Positions 52,717-63,134 of a stretch of DNA of 64,000 bases are shown one piece after another; within the stretch, counting starts at the first letter, position 1, and every line of letters begins with the position of its first letter. The position numbers were made by a program, and so were the translations under genes. Source of the DNA: Cladocopium goreaui (taxonomy: Eukaryota > Sar > Dinophyceae > Suessiales > Symbiodiniaceae); assembly GCA_947184155.2 (NCBI GenBank), contig CAMXCT020001679.1, forward strand, positions 32,501 to 96,500, in the 5' to 3' direction. The notes under the pieces are model-generated. The model worked only from the letters and a program-made list of their open reading frames with translations. It was not told the DNA's origin and did not search any database.

Positions 52717-52731
52717 GGTACGAAAAAGGAT
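52702..52731 (+). repeat. Conserved YR-element boundary motif, copy 1
   Basis: AGGGTGCCCTCCGTTGAGG plus TACGAAAAAGG also occurs at 62638-62667, and a shorter version (GTGCCCTCAGTTGAGG) at 57432. Here it contains the methyltransferase stop; the overlapping frame PSVEVRKR is open and corresponds to the start of the RT frame in element 2 (PSVEVNSD). Confidence 0.7.
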
Positions 52732-52736
52732 AAACC

Positions 52737-53068
52737 TTTATTTAACATGGACTTCTGTTTCTACTTTGGAACTTTGGTTACAAAGAGAAACGGCAACCCG
52801 TAACCTGCCCCCTAATTATTGTAACAAAACCTTCTGATTGCCATGCTCCTTTTTTTAAACAGAACAGTGAGAAACTGTTGCCTCAATCGACAAGGAACTG
52901 TTTGTAAAACAAACAAAACAACGTGGGTTGCAAAACAGTTGCAACAACTTGATACCAACTACAAACAGGTTGTGACTGAATCTTTGTTTGTGGTTGCCTT
53001 TTTGGTTTCAAGTTGGTTGGGTGCGTGTTTTGCCAACGGTGGGCGAAATTTCGAGTTGGGGGCGACCC
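52737..53068 (+). other. Spacer at the junction of the two YR elements
   Basis: A/T-rich, with AAACAGA-type words. The RT expected after the methyltransferase of element 1 is absent here, so element 1 is truncated or overrun by element 2. Confidence 0.45.
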
Positions 53069-53425
53069 ATGGATCTTCGCCAAGTGCCATCGCTGTCCAC
53101 ACAGCAGTTGTTGGCTTTTGCCCTCGCAATCTTGTGCGAGTTGGGTAAACGTCTTGGCCTCCCCTTCACGGTGTCGGCAGACATCGGTAACCCTGAGGTG
53201 GCTGATGAGGCTGCCAGATCCCCAGGTGATCCGACAGTGGCATCAGCAGCCTCTTCACTTGGAGCTTCCTCGTCAACCCCAGCGCCGGCCATACCATCGC
53301 CAGCAACACCACCAGGTCCTCGACAAGGGTGCCTTTTCCTTTGCCCTGTGCGTGATTGCAACAATCTTTGCTGCAAAACCTCACCTCACCAGCAGCACGT
53401 ATGCGCATATCACAGTTGGTACTAA
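53069..53425 (+). CDS. N-terminal Cys/His-rich ORF of YR element 2
   Basis: ATG at 53069 (CCCATGGATC), 118 codons. It has a hydrophobic helix (QQLLAFALAILCELGKRLGL), an Ala/Ser/Pro linker and a Cys/His cluster CLFLCPVRDCNNLCC...H...HVCAYH that probably binds zinc. It looks like the N-terminal zinc-binding part that precedes YR in this element type. The frame is shifted from the following ORF, probably by an indel near 53430. Confidence 0.55.
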   Translation: MDLRQVPSLSTQQLLAFALAILCELGKRLGLPFTVSADIGNPEVADEAARSPGDPTVASAASSLGASSSTPAPAIPSPATPPGPRQGCLFLCPVRDCNNLCCKTSPHQQHVCAYHSWY

Positions 53426-53459
53426 TACACCGTTCACACTGCAATCACGGTGTCCACTG

Positions 53460-55205
53460 ATGAGTGATGTACCGAACAACAGTTTTGAAACTTTTGCACA
53501 CATGGTTGATACGGGATGGATCACGGAGTGTGCAGATCTCAGTGGAACCAGGCCGAGTAACAGTTCTGGTATTTACCATTTCTATGACTCAGGTAGCTGT
53601 GACCTGACAGGTTTTTACGGAGGTGCAGCCTGTGGTTCCGACCTTTCAGATGACGATGTGGTAGATGCCAAGGAGTTTGACATTGCATGCGGCCTAGATT
53701 TATCTGCAGAAAGTTGTGATTATGATATGTCAGACATTTCCTGGAAGCATGCCCATTTTTCTGATCAACAGGTGGCAAACGGTCCTGTGGGTTCAAACGT
53801 TGATATTTGCGTTGATGCAGCTTTTTACATGAGACCTGTCGATCCCTCGAAGGCCCTGAGCTTAAAGGTATCAACTGGCAATTTCACACATGAGGATATT
53901 GTGGTCATCAAGTCCGACCAGTTTATGCAAGAAGAGAGAAAGTCACTTTTGCAATGTAGTTTGGAACGTGGGTTGGTTGCCCTATCTGATTTCAATACAA
54001 AGACAATCATCAGGATGCAGCTTGATTGTGAGTTGACGGAGCTTGGAAATTCAACTTTGCTTGCAGACAATTTCAGGGGACGTGCACCAGCAACCCTGTT
54101 GGGAAGGGTAAGGTCAGTGGAGAAGATGTACACTAATTTTGGTTTAGGAGGCTTCCCACCTGATGAGCCCTTAGTTCACCAGTTTTTCACTGCAGAGAGG
54201 AAACAGGACGCCACACCTTCGTGTTTGAAAGGGTTCTTGGAAGCGTTGAGCTTTTGTTTGCATGTGCTATTCGTGGACCAACTTGGACAGGTTGTTCAGA
54301 GCCACAGGTGCCAGGAAACTACAACTGCAGATGTGTCCAAGATGATTTCCCAGGCATATTCATTGAAGGTCGATGAGTGGCAGATGTTGCGTACAAAGTT
54401 TTGCACTGGGGAAACATGTGACAGGATCTTCTCAGGTGCAATCTTATTTGCAGTGTGCTCCAAGGACCGGTGGTCAGATCATATGTACTGTACTGAAGTG
54501 CTACGGGACCATGACGACATCAAGGCTTTGAGGTTCATTGAGGGGCACATTACCTCGCATGAAACCATGAGATCAGAAATGTTTATATACAGATTTTTGC
54601 CGCTGACGGCGCCTGCATTTAGGGTGAGCAGTGACTGTTGGCCTGAACAATGGATGGCAAACAGACACAGTGATGGTGTTAGGCTCACCCCTTTTCATAC
54701 GATCATGCCAGCTTCCAACCACGAGGGCTGCCTGACACAGAGGTTGCAGCTTGGTGACCATGCTGGAAGCGGAACTGGTTTGAAGATGGTACACACCTAT
54801 TCTAGGGATGCCTCTTCAGAGTCGTCGGCAGAACTTGTAGTGGTCCATGAAGCTATCAGGGTTGGCAGATTCTTGCCAGATTCAACACGAAGTGGGCGTT
54901 TTGTCCACCAGGGCATGACGACAACTGATAGATCAGCAAAACCCATGCCGTCAGGCAGAGAGGAGCTGAGAGCAGTTGTGGACATTAACCTGGTAGATGA
55001 AAAGTCAGGGAGCGAGAGTGGTCAAGAAATTGGCACCAGCTCAAGTGACAGCAGCTCGCAGGAAGAGTTTCCGGAGGGACAGAAGAAGCGTAAGCTTTAC
55101 AATCCACCAGAACCACCTGAGGGCTGTGTCCTTTGGCAGCATTCCCGATTGATGACGCTGCGCCCAGCGCCCCATGACTTCGAACGAGTTTCATGTGCAA
55201 CATGA
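53460..55205 (+). CDS. YR2: tyrosine recombinase of element 2, catalytic core partly deleted
   Basis: ATG at 53460; the frame is open upstream but that part is not convincing. The first 200 residues are acidic. Then an N-terminal core-binding region (ATLLGRVRSVEKMYTNFGLG ...) and the first catalytic block AVCSKDRWSDHM with the conserved Arg follow. LTPFHTIMPA comes next. The HxxR part is missing: the sequence jumps to LGDHAGSG and MVHTYSRD, which holds the Tyr. The length is close to normal but the core lacks one box, so it is likely inactive. A Ser/Glu-rich C-terminus follows. Confidence 0.75.
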   Translation: MSDVPNNSFETFAHMVDTGWITECADLSGTRPSNSSGIYHFYDSGSCDLTGFYGGAACGSDLSDDDVVDAKEFDIACGLDLSAESCDYDMSDISWKHAHFSDQQVANGPVGSNVDICVDAAFYMRPVDPSKALSLKVSTGNFTHEDIVVIKSDQFMQEERKSLLQCSLERGLVALSDFNTKTIIRMQLDCELTELGNSTLLADNFRGRAPATLLGRVRSVEKMYTNFGLGGFPPDEPLVHQFFTAERKQDATPSCLKGFLEALSFCLHVLFVDQLGQVVQSHRCQETTTADVSKMISQAYSLKVDEWQMLRTKFCTGETCDRIFSGAILFAVCSKDRWSDHMYCTEVLRDHDDIKALRFIEGHITSHETMRSEMFIYRFLPLTAPAFRVSSDCWPEQWMANRHSDGVRLTPFHTIMPASNHEGCLTQRLQLGDHAGSGTGLKMVHTYSRDASSESSAELVVVHEAIRVGRFLPDSTRSGRFVHQGMTTTDRSAKPMPSGREELRAVVDINLVDEKSGSESGQEIGTSSSDSSSQEEFPEGQKKRKLYNPPEPPEGCVLWQHSRLMTLRPAPHDFERVSCAT

Positions 55206-55760
55206 TGGTTGGGCCCTTACATGCAAAGAGCAATATGACAATCCGGTATGACTCACCGGTCTGCAAATTGTGTGTGGGCGCCACCAAACCCAAAGGCGAA
55301 GCTGGCATTGATGGAAGATTCAATGCAGCGAGAGCCGAGAGGAGAGTAAAAAAGGTGTTGCCGATTTTTCGTTCGAATTTCATTCATATGTTTCATATGG
55401 CTGACTGCAATTGATCATTTGTTCTAAATTTTTAGACACAATTGCAGTGGCATGTTGAGAACGCTTGGAGAAAACATGCAGAAGGGTCGCACGGGACACA
55501 TCAAATTGAGTTTGTTTGTCGCCGTGGACCAAAGGCCGCAGCCAGAGAAATTTTCCAGTTTGATTTCTGACAGACTTCAGACTTGATCCAGGGTTCATCT
55601 AATGTCATACTGCAGGTGGGACCCTCGGATTGAACTTAAGTTTGGGAGGTCAGAGCGATTTGTTTCTGAATTGATTTCAAGTGGATAGTTTCATAATTTT
55701 CATGCATGAGAGTTCATTCAAGTTTGCATTCAGCTTTGACTTTTGACCTCGTTGCAAGCC
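55206..55760 (+). other. Spacer between YR2 and gag-like gene 2
   Basis: T-rich; no ORF with support. Similar in length to 50113-50616. Confidence 0.45.
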
Positions 55761-57002
55761 ATGACACTGATTGATAGCACTGCTTCGTTTGAGAAACGGT
55801 GCGCGGGTGTCGACGAGTCCGGAGCTTTGCTGGAAGGGTTGAAGAGCCAAGGGGTGAGATGTTTTTCAGTTTTGGCATTCACCATTGGTACGCCTCAGAC
55901 TGCACCATCAGATAAACAATATGATGAGTTAGCAGCCAAGATTTTTGGAGCTGATCCCACCCTAGGGCAAGTGTCAAGTTTGAGACGTTTGCACTTTGAG
56001 GCCACAACTTTGATTGTAGCTTCGCTGAATGAACAGGTCAAATCAGATTCGGCAGATCCAGGTACTCTGGTCAAAAAACTGCCAGCGGCTGAGAAACAGG
56101 CACGGTTGGAGAAGCAACAAGAGCGGCTCTCAGGTTTGAAATTGGTTGGAGAGCTAGCTCCAAGTCATCAGCTACTGGATCTAGTGAATTCAATCTTGGA
56201 GAGTGGGGCCATCATTTGGGTAGCTCCTTCCCGATGCTCAAAAAGAGACGATGAAATCCATGCCAATATCAAGCCCAGCTCAGCAACAGTGCAGGTCGAG
56301 AACTCAACATTGAAGTTGGCCCAGGTACCGGTGACAACAACGGCAGACGTTGGCACGGAACTTAAGCTTTGCTGGGCGTATCAACGCCGTGGATTAGCCT
56401 TTGACAACTGTAGACTTTTGGACTGGCATATACATGAGGTCTGGGTGCAGTATTTGTTAAGCGCTATGGCACGTGATTACCCGGCAGGTTACAGTCCAGT
56501 CAAGTGCGAACAGGTGATCAAAGCAGATCGTGAACTATGGACAATCCTGGCACAGGAGTACAAGGAAACATTGAAACCAACAAATGACGTGCCTGCCCTG
56601 AACCAGGCCTTCAAAGGACTGACAACGGACCCCAGGGTGACAATGTACTTGCTGCCAGTACCTTCCTCAGTGCCGAAAGTGTCAACTGCAACGACAGCAG
56701 GGCCACCAAAGGCTCCACCGGCTGTAAAGCCACAGCAAGGGCAAGGAATAAACAAAAAACGGAAGTTGACCAGGGCACAGAAAGGTTGTCCACAAGAGCT
56801 CAAGGACTTTGACCTGAAGTTCAGTCAAGGAACCGTCAACGGCCCAATTTGTTGGGATTACAATTTGAAAGCCGGTTGCCCGAATGAGACATCAAGTCAA
56901 ATTGGCTTCAGTAGATGCAAACGAGGTTATCATGTTTGTGCCAATTGCCACAAGCCAGGTCACAGTGTTGCAACCTGTAGGTCTTTGAAAACTAAGGCTT
57001 GA
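55761..57002 (+). CDS. Gag-like protein of YR element 2, with zinc knuckle
   Basis: ATG at 55761, 413 codons (the frame is open slightly upstream). Features in order: a helical N-terminus, the block RRLHFEATTLIVASLNEQVK...LPAAEKQARLEKQQERLSGL typical of this gag-like family, a globular middle (LSAMARDYPAGYSPVKCEQV), a Pro/Lys linker, and a Cys-rich end CWDYNLKAGC...CKRGYHVCANCHKPGHSVATC whose last part is a CX2CX4HX4C knuckle. Intact, whereas its neighbours are broken. Confidence 0.8.
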   Translation: MTLIDSTASFEKRCAGVDESGALLEGLKSQGVRCFSVLAFTIGTPQTAPSDKQYDELAAKIFGADPTLGQVSSLRRLHFEATTLIVASLNEQVKSDSADPGTLVKKLPAAEKQARLEKQQERLSGLKLVGELAPSHQLLDLVNSILESGAIIWVAPSRCSKRDDEIHANIKPSSATVQVENSTLKLAQVPVTTTADVGTELKLCWAYQRRGLAFDNCRLLDWHIHEVWVQYLLSAMARDYPAGYSPVKCEQVIKADRELWTILAQEYKETLKPTNDVPALNQAFKGLTTDPRVTMYLLPVPSSVPKVSTATTAGPPKAPPAVKPQQGQGINKKRKLTRAQKGCPQELKDFDLKFSQGTVNGPICWDYNLKAGCPNETSSQIGFSRCKRGYHVCANCHKPGHSVATCRSLKTKA

Positions 57003-57071
57003 TGGGAAGGCCCAGACTCTGCACATAAGAGGATACGTCTGAATGATTCTGACAATTCATGTGATTCAGTG

Positions 57072-57445
57072 ATGGATTCCAATGCAGATCAGGGACCACA
57101 GTTTTTGCAGATTTTCCAGCGGCACAGCAAACAGCAGCGCCGCAACAAGTGTTACACCAAATTTTCAGGTATGGGACTGCAGGATTTGCTTGTGGTAGAA
57201 ATTTGTGCAGGGAGTGCACGGCAGACGAAAACGGTGAGAGCAAAGGGCATGCGAGGCTTGGAGAGTTGGAGCAAACAGGGTTGTGAGACCCCTGTCAACG
57301 ACTACGCTAGTGTTGGAAACCCTTGAAAAGGAAACCCCACGCTGCACATGTGCCAAAGGAGTGACCACTCGAACCTGGTACACAATGTGTACCAGCTCCG
57401 AATGGCCAAACCCAGGGCACCAGGACAAGTCTTGGAGGGTGGGTG
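57072..57445 (+). pseudogene. Methyltransferase-like gene of YR element 2, deleted in the middle
   Basis: ATG at 57072 opens 84 codons with the motif I region DLLVVEICAGSARQTKTVRA, then a stop at 57324-57326. A short piece of the C-terminus (ending GALS-TGA in the boundary motif at 57432-57447) follows in another frame. The motif IV region with PPC is missing. Position corresponds exactly to the intact gene at 51946-52716. Confidence 0.7.
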
Positions 57446-58083
57446 CCCTCAGTTGAGGTGAATTCTGACCTGGCGGATCAACTAAAAGCGGAAGAGTCGA
57501 AGTTACGGTACATGATGCCGGACCACATCAAGGAGCTCATGAGTGGAAAGCGCTGCTTGGAAAGCGCCTTGCGTTGTGGGCGAAAATGCTCGCAGATCTC
57601 AACAAGACCAAAAGCAGAGGTTGTGGAATTGAAATCATGGTCCTGGACTTGACCTTAGAACCTGATCTGCGCATTTTGATGAAACTGTTGCGCTCTGAGT
57701 CAAATCGTATTGCGTTGGTTTTTATTTCTCATGTGAAATCTACCATAATTTGCACGAGCAAGGCAATGCGAAGCACTTGACACAATTTCAGAGATACGTT
57801 TTTGATGCACTTCCACGCTCCTCCGCTCTTAAACCGTTGGTTGCAGAATATTTTGTAGAAGTTGCCCATGGACCCACGGGTCAAAGATTGTTTCTCGACA
57901 GCTCTTATCTTGGGAAAACTTTCGGGTCGAGATGGCAGACAAACTAGAGTTGGAAAGCTGGCTTGACAAGGAGACGATGGTCCAGAACAGATGGTCTGGT
58001 TGGACCCTTGCCAGGGTTGGGATGGCAAATGTGTGGCAAGGGGTTTGGAATTTATCAAGGCGGAAGACACGAGTAATAGATGA
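57443..58083 (+). pseudogene. RT N-terminal region of YR element 2, frame-broken
   Basis: Starts in the boundary motif with PSVEVNSDLADQLKAEESKL and continues in shifting frames: LADLNKTKSRGCGIEIMVLD, TLMH-type helices (FHAPPLLNRWLQ), then PQPDRW at the next entry. At least three frame changes and stops occur. The order is that of the RT polyprotein of DIRS-like elements. Confidence 0.65.
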
Positions 58084-59148
58084 TTGTCCAGTTTGCGGCC
58101 TCAACCAGACCGTTGGCTTATAGGAACGTTTGTTCTGCAGGCGGTTGACCAGATGTGTACAATGTTGTGCTGGAGCCTGAAGCGTGCGATGCCGGGGAAA
58201 CACCCTCCTATTGTTGGGAGGACTTTCGACTTGAAGTCCGCATACAAACAGTTTGGGTTGAGGACAGAAGACAGATATCTCATCAGAATTGCAACAGTTG
58301 ATCCCAGTGAAGGCAAGCCCATTCTTTGTGGACTGGACGCTCTCCCCTTCGAAGGGGTCGGATCGGTGGCGGGATTTTTGCATGTCTCATTGGCCACTTG
58401 GTTTGTGGATGTGGCAGGTTTGAAATTATGCTGGACAGGGTACTGTGACGATTTCACCACCCTCTCTAGATCAGAGTTGCAAAACCACACAGCCTGGGTG
58501 GTGGACAGCTTGTTCGGCCTCCTTGGTCTAGACTATGCCCGTGAGGGAGCTAAAGCGCCGGAATTCTCTGCCATTTTTGAGATGCGGGGAGTGCTAGTGG
58601 ATACTTCTAGGGCTCAGCAGGGCGAGGTAGCAGTGGGCCACACAGCTGAAGGAAGCTCGAGTTGGGCCAAGCTTGGAAGAGACACTTTCAAACAAGAAGT
58701 TGTCTACAAAGATGGCGGAGAGGTTGTTAGGGCGTATGGTCTTTTACGAGTGTTTAGCAGCAGGTCACACAACAAACTTGCTTCTCAAAAACTTGGGAAG
58801 CTTTGCAGGTCACAGAGGTTCGTCGAAGACCTCACTGAGGATAATTGTGGCACTATCCTTGCTCTAAGGAATAGAGTCGAGAATGCGGAACCAATTGTGA
58901 TTTCACCAAAACTTTTTGGAACATGGTTTGTGTTTACAGATGGTGCTTGTGAGACAAGTGAGGATGGAGGAAAGTTTGGAGGAGTGGGCGGCGTTTTGGT
59001 TTCAGCAAATTGGACCTACTTACAACACTTGGAATGCGGGTACCAGAAGACTGGATGCAGATCTTACGTCAGTACTCGTCACGTACCGTCCATGAACTTG
59101 AAGTGTTGCCCGACCTCATCTCCTTTCAAGTTTGGTCCCACTTTTTGA
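58084..59148 (+). CDS. Reverse transcriptase and RNase H start of YR element 2
   Basis: Open for 354 codons from an internal TTG. RT box A is TFDLKSAYKQF (D49), box B GSVAGFL, and box C YCDDF at 120-123. The box order and FDLKSAYKQ form match YR (DIRS-like) retroelements, not copia. From about 58670 to 58870 the correct frame is another one (LLGRMVFYECLAAGHTTNLL), so one pair of indels lies there. RNase H begins VFTDGACE (D286). The last 30 residues after GGVLVSAN are shifted out of frame. Confidence 0.85.
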   Translation: MSSLRPQPDRWLIGTFVLQAVDQMCTMLCWSLKRAMPGKHPPIVGRTFDLKSAYKQFGLRTEDRYLIRIATVDPSEGKPILCGLDALPFEGVGSVAGFLHVSLATWFVDVAGLKLCWTGYCDDFTTLSRSELQNHTAWVVDSLFGLLGLDYAREGAKAPEFSAIFEMRGVLVDTSRAQQGEVAVGHTAEGSSSWAKLGRDTFKQEVVYKDGGEVVRAYGLLRVFSSRSHNKLASQKLGKLCRSQRFVEDLTEDNCGTILALRNRVENAEPIVISPKLFGTWFVFTDGACETSEDGGKFGGVGGVLVSANWTYLQHLECGYQKTGCRSYVSTRHVPSMNLKCCPTSSPFKFGPTF

Positions 59149-59501
59149 GGGGAGCACAGGAACTTAATTACACAGACAATGACTCTTGTCGCTTTGCTTT
59201 GATGAACGGGGTTGGAAAGACCCGGTCGCCCGACGACTTGTCGCCTCAATCATGGAACGTGAATATGCCCTTCAAACCAAGTTATGGTACGGCCGGGTAC
59301 CGAGCCACAGCAATCCTTCTGATGATCCGAGCCGTGGAGCTTTCGATGCCCTGGTTGCGAGAGGTAGCCAGTGTGTTGGCATCCCTTGGTGCGAGTTGTT
59401 GTCTTGCCTACCATCCCAAATGGGGGAGAGGACGGGGTAATGCGACAACAGCCCCGTGGTGTGAAAATGAAGGAGTCCGATTCACATGCCAGCTTGCTTG
59501 A
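59010..59501 (+). pseudogene. RNase H C-terminal part of YR element 2
   Basis: Frames here give VHELEVLPDLISFQVW (the Glu box) and NYTDNDSCRFALMNG (the Asp box). A third frame (59186-59440) gives MEREYALQTKLWYGRVPSHSNPSDDPSRG, the closing box. All RNase H boxes are present but spread over three frames. Confidence 0.75.
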
Positions 59502-59690
59502 TTTTTTGTTTTGATTTTCAGTGATGTGACGTTCGGTTGCTGTGTTGTTTCGTGGTTTTGTCGGGCATTGATGTTTTTGGCGATTCGACGATGGCGTATG
59601 GCGATGCGTATTGATAACATAGACCCGGGCAAGCCGGCGGCGGAAGTTTCCCAAACATAAATGACCTATAGTTCAAAGACACCCTGTCCC
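59502..59690 (+). other. 3' end region of YR element 2
   Basis: No ORF; probably the element's untranslated end. The exact terminus is not visible. Confidence 0.35.
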
Positions 59691-61010
59691 GACCGTGTCC
59701 TTCCCTCGACACTCCACACCTCACACTGCACACTGCACTCTTCGCACTCCAAACTTCAAACTTCACACTCCACACTTCACACTCCACTCTTCTCACTTCT
59801 CACTTCTCACTGCTTCCTTCACACTCCAAACCTCACACTTCACACTTCACACTGCACACTTCACACTGCACACTTCACACTTCACAGTCCACACTTCACA
59901 CTTCACACTTCACAGTCCACACTTCACACTTCACACTTCACAGTCCACACTTCTCACTTCTCACTTCGCACTTCACACTTCACACTTCACACTCCACATT
60001 TCACACTTCTCACTTCTCACTTCTCACTGCTTCCTTCACACTCCAAACTTCACACTTCACACTTCACACTCCACATTTCACACTTTTCACTTCTCACTGC
60101 TTCCTTCACACTCCAAACTTCACACTTCACACTTCACACTTCTCACTTCGCACTTCACACTCCACACTTCACAGTCCACACTTCACACTTCTCACTTCTC
60201 ACTGCTTCCTTCCCACTCCAAACTTCACACTCCAAAACTCACACTTCACACTTCTCACTTCGCACTTCGCACTCCACACTTCACTCACACTTCACTCACA
60301 CTTCACACTTCACAGTCCACACTTCACACTTCTCACTGCTTCCTTCACACTCCAAACCTCACACTTCACACTTCACACTGCGCTCTTCGCACTCCACACT
60401 TCACAGTCCACACTTCACACTTCTCACTTCACACTTCTCACTTCACACTTCTCACTTCTCACTGCTTCCTTCACACTCCAAACTTCACACTTCTCACTTC
60501 GCACTTCACACTCCACACTTCACAGTCCACACTTCACACTTCTCACTTCTCACTGCTTCCTTCCCACTCCAAACTTCACACTCCAAACTTCACACTTCAC
60601 ACTTCTCACTTCGCACTTCACACTTCTCGCTGCTTCCTTCACACTCCAAACTTCACACTTCTCACTTCGCACTTCACACTCCACACTTCTCACTGCTGCC
60701 TTCACACTCCAAACCTCACACTTCACACTTCACACTCACTCTTCGCACTCCAAACTTAAACTTCACACTCCACACTTCACACTTCCCACTGCTTCCTTCA
60801 CACTGTACACTTCACACTGCACTCTTCACACTCCACACTTCACACTGCACCCTTTGCACTCCAAACTTCACACTCCACACTTCACAGTCCGCACTTCACA
60901 CTTCTCACTTCTCACTGCTTCCTTCACACTCCAAACTTCACACTTCACACTGCACTCTTCACGCCCCACATTTCACACTACACTCTTCACACTCCACAGT
61001 TCATCTCATC
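59690..61010. repeat. Minisatellite of CTTCACA / CTTCTCA heptamers
   Basis: About 1.3 kb of 7-bp units (CTTCACA, CTTCTCA, CTCCACA, CTCCAAA), arranged in higher-order blocks with CACTGCTTCCTTC as a recurring marker. Long open frames through it are Ser/His/Thr repeats and not genes. Confidence 0.95.
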
Positions 61011-61254
61011 TGAGCTCTTCTCACCTTATCCCAGCTCATCTCTTCTCATTTCGTCCCTTCTCATATGTCATCTATTAAGCTTTCATTAATCAATTCCCAG
61101 CACTACTACTAATCACTGTCGAACCCTTGATGCACCTACTCCAATACGATTTACGAAGTCCAGTTGCAAAAGACAATAGTATTACGCATGCAGCCGCGGC
61201 ACCAAGCAACCTTGACGCAGCCATTACAATGCGATCTGCAGAGACTGAGTTGCA

Positions 61255-61354
61255 NNNNNNNNNNNNNNNNNNNNNNNNNNNNNNNNNNNNNNNNNNNNNN
61301 NNNNNNNNNNNNNNNNNNNNNNNNNNNNNNNNNNNNNNNNNNNNNNNNNNNNNN
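61255..61354. other. Assembly gap of 100 N
   Basis: Exactly 100 N, the usual filler for a gap of unknown size. It lies between repeats, so the true distance is uncertain. Confidence 0.99.
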
Positions 61355-61885
61355 AAAACATAGGGTTTCGTGCATCTGTTATCTCTCAAAAACGCATTTC
61401 GTGCGAGACTTCCTTCAAAACTCCATCGGCAACTCCTCCACCAGCACCACTTGCAATCCCATTTACAGTGAGGGAACGATCCTAGAGTTGCAAATCACAA
61501 TTGAATTCCATCGGCAACTCATCCACCAGCACCACTTGCAACCCCATTTACAATGCGGGAACGATCCTACAGTTGCAAATCACAATGGAATTCTGTCGAC
61601 CACACATGCACGAAAAACAGTTGAAACCCCCATTTACAATGCGGAACCGATCCGACCATGATCCGAGCATATCCGACCATGATCCGACCACACACGAGAC
61701 CGTCTCGCACCCGTCGCACCGCAGAGGTAGATCATCGAGGTTCGGGGACGCACTTTGTCTGGAAAAACATAGGGTTTCGTGCATCTGCTATCTCTCAAAA
61801 ACGCATTTCGTGCGAGACTTCCTTCAAAACTCCATCGGCAACTCATCCACCAGCACCACTTGCAATCCCATTTGCATTGCGGGAA
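61355..61885. repeat. Repeat pair around the gap
   Basis: The block AACATAGGGTTTCGTGCATC ... CACCACTTGCAATCCC at 61357-61475 recurs at 61767-61885. Within the first copy a unit of about 84 bp (CATCGGCAACTC ... CACAATTGAATTC) is tandemly doubled at 61422-61595. No coding support. Confidence 0.85.
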
Positions 61886-61894
61886 CAATCAATG

Positions 61895-62445
61895 CCCTAA
61901 CTAACTCTTTCTGTGACTAACCCTTTCCCTGACGAACTCTTTCCTTGATTAACTCTTTCTTTGACTACCTCGTATATCCTGACTAACTCTTTCTTTGACT
62001 ACCTTTTTCCCTGACTAACTGTTTCTTTGACTAACTCTTTCCCTGACTAACTCTTTCTTTGACTAACTCTTTCTTTGACGAACTCTTTCTTTGACTAACT
62101 TTTTCCCTGACTAACTCTTTCTTTGACTAACTCTTTCCCTGACTAACTCTTTCTTTGACTAACTCTTTCCCTGGCTAACTGTTCTTTGACTAACTCTTTC
62201 TTTGACTAACTCTTTCTTTGACTAACTTTTTCCCTGACTAACTGTTTCTTTGACTAACTCTTTCCCTGACTAACTCTTTCTTTGACTAACTCTTTCCCTG
62301 GCTAACTGTTCTTTGACTAACTCTTTCTTTGACTAACTCTTTCCCTGACTAACTGTTTCTTTGACTAACTCTTTCCCTGACTAACTGTTTCTTTGACTAA
62401 CTCTTTCTTTGACTAACTCTTTCTTTGACTAACTCTTTCTTTGAC
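61895..62445. repeat. 16-bp satellite TTTGACTAACTCTTTC
   Basis: About 34 tandem units with variants CCCTGACTAACTCTTT. Uniform length and low divergence. Confidence 0.95.
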
Positions 62446-63134
62446 ATTCTAAAAGTCCGTAACACGGAAGTTTCTCCCACTAAACTTCCTTTGATCATAT
62501 GTATATTAGTTTTATAAACTCTGTATGATATCCACGGTTGTGTACCCTTTTGCATAATAGTATGTTAAGGGTATTGCGTGCGTCGGCAGGTGTGGAGGTT
62601 TTGTGTGGCAGGTTGGTTGCCTCTGTCCTAGTTAAATAAGGGTGCCCTCCGTTGAGGTACGAAAAAGGATGGTGCATCTCCCTGTAAGGGATAAAACTGT
62701 CTTTATTTGTTTTCACAGTGCCACCCTAGGCACGGAAGCGAAAATCAGAACCCCACACTGACGTTCTTCCTGGTGTCAACAAACAAACTGTTGAACTCCG
62801 TTTTGGAAACAATTTTTATACCTTTGATTGACCTGCTCTTGAATCTCCAAAGAGAAACATGTCAATCTTCATACAGTTTACTCAGAATGTCTCCTTCAGT
62901 CGTAGACGGTGTCTTGTTAAATTCTGGAATCTATATTCTTAACATCCATACGATGCTAAAATAAACAACACATAATCTTGTGTCCTAAAAGAACCTGAAC
63001 AAACAAACGCATGTTTGTGACCCTGTTTCAATCTTGGACATTTTTCTATCTCATTCCGTGCAGCTCTGGCTGGGCGGGTTGGAGGGTTTAGAAATTTTTT
63101 CTAGCCCCATGCTGCGTGAGAGTCGGGGGTAGCA
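62446..63134 (+). other. Upstream region of YR3 with the boundary motif
   Basis: No gene except the short conserved motif at 62638-62667. The frame PSVEVRKRM continues about 35 codons after it and ends in a stop. The rest is A/T-rich leader. Confidence 0.5.
62638..62667 (+). repeat. Conserved YR-element boundary motif, copy 2
   Basis: Same 30 bases as at 52702-52731, again a few hundred bases upstream of a YR gene. It could mark the left end of these elements (a terminal repeat) or be a leftover from a preceding element's methyltransferase end. Confidence 0.7.

Noticed and set aside
59661-61078. 450- and 354-codon ORFs
   Set aside because: They are reading frames of the CTTCACA satellite, present because the 7-bp unit keeps frames open.
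61895-62445. CRISPR-like array
   Set aside because: Units are contiguous 16-mers without unique spacers, and the context is eukaryotic satellite.
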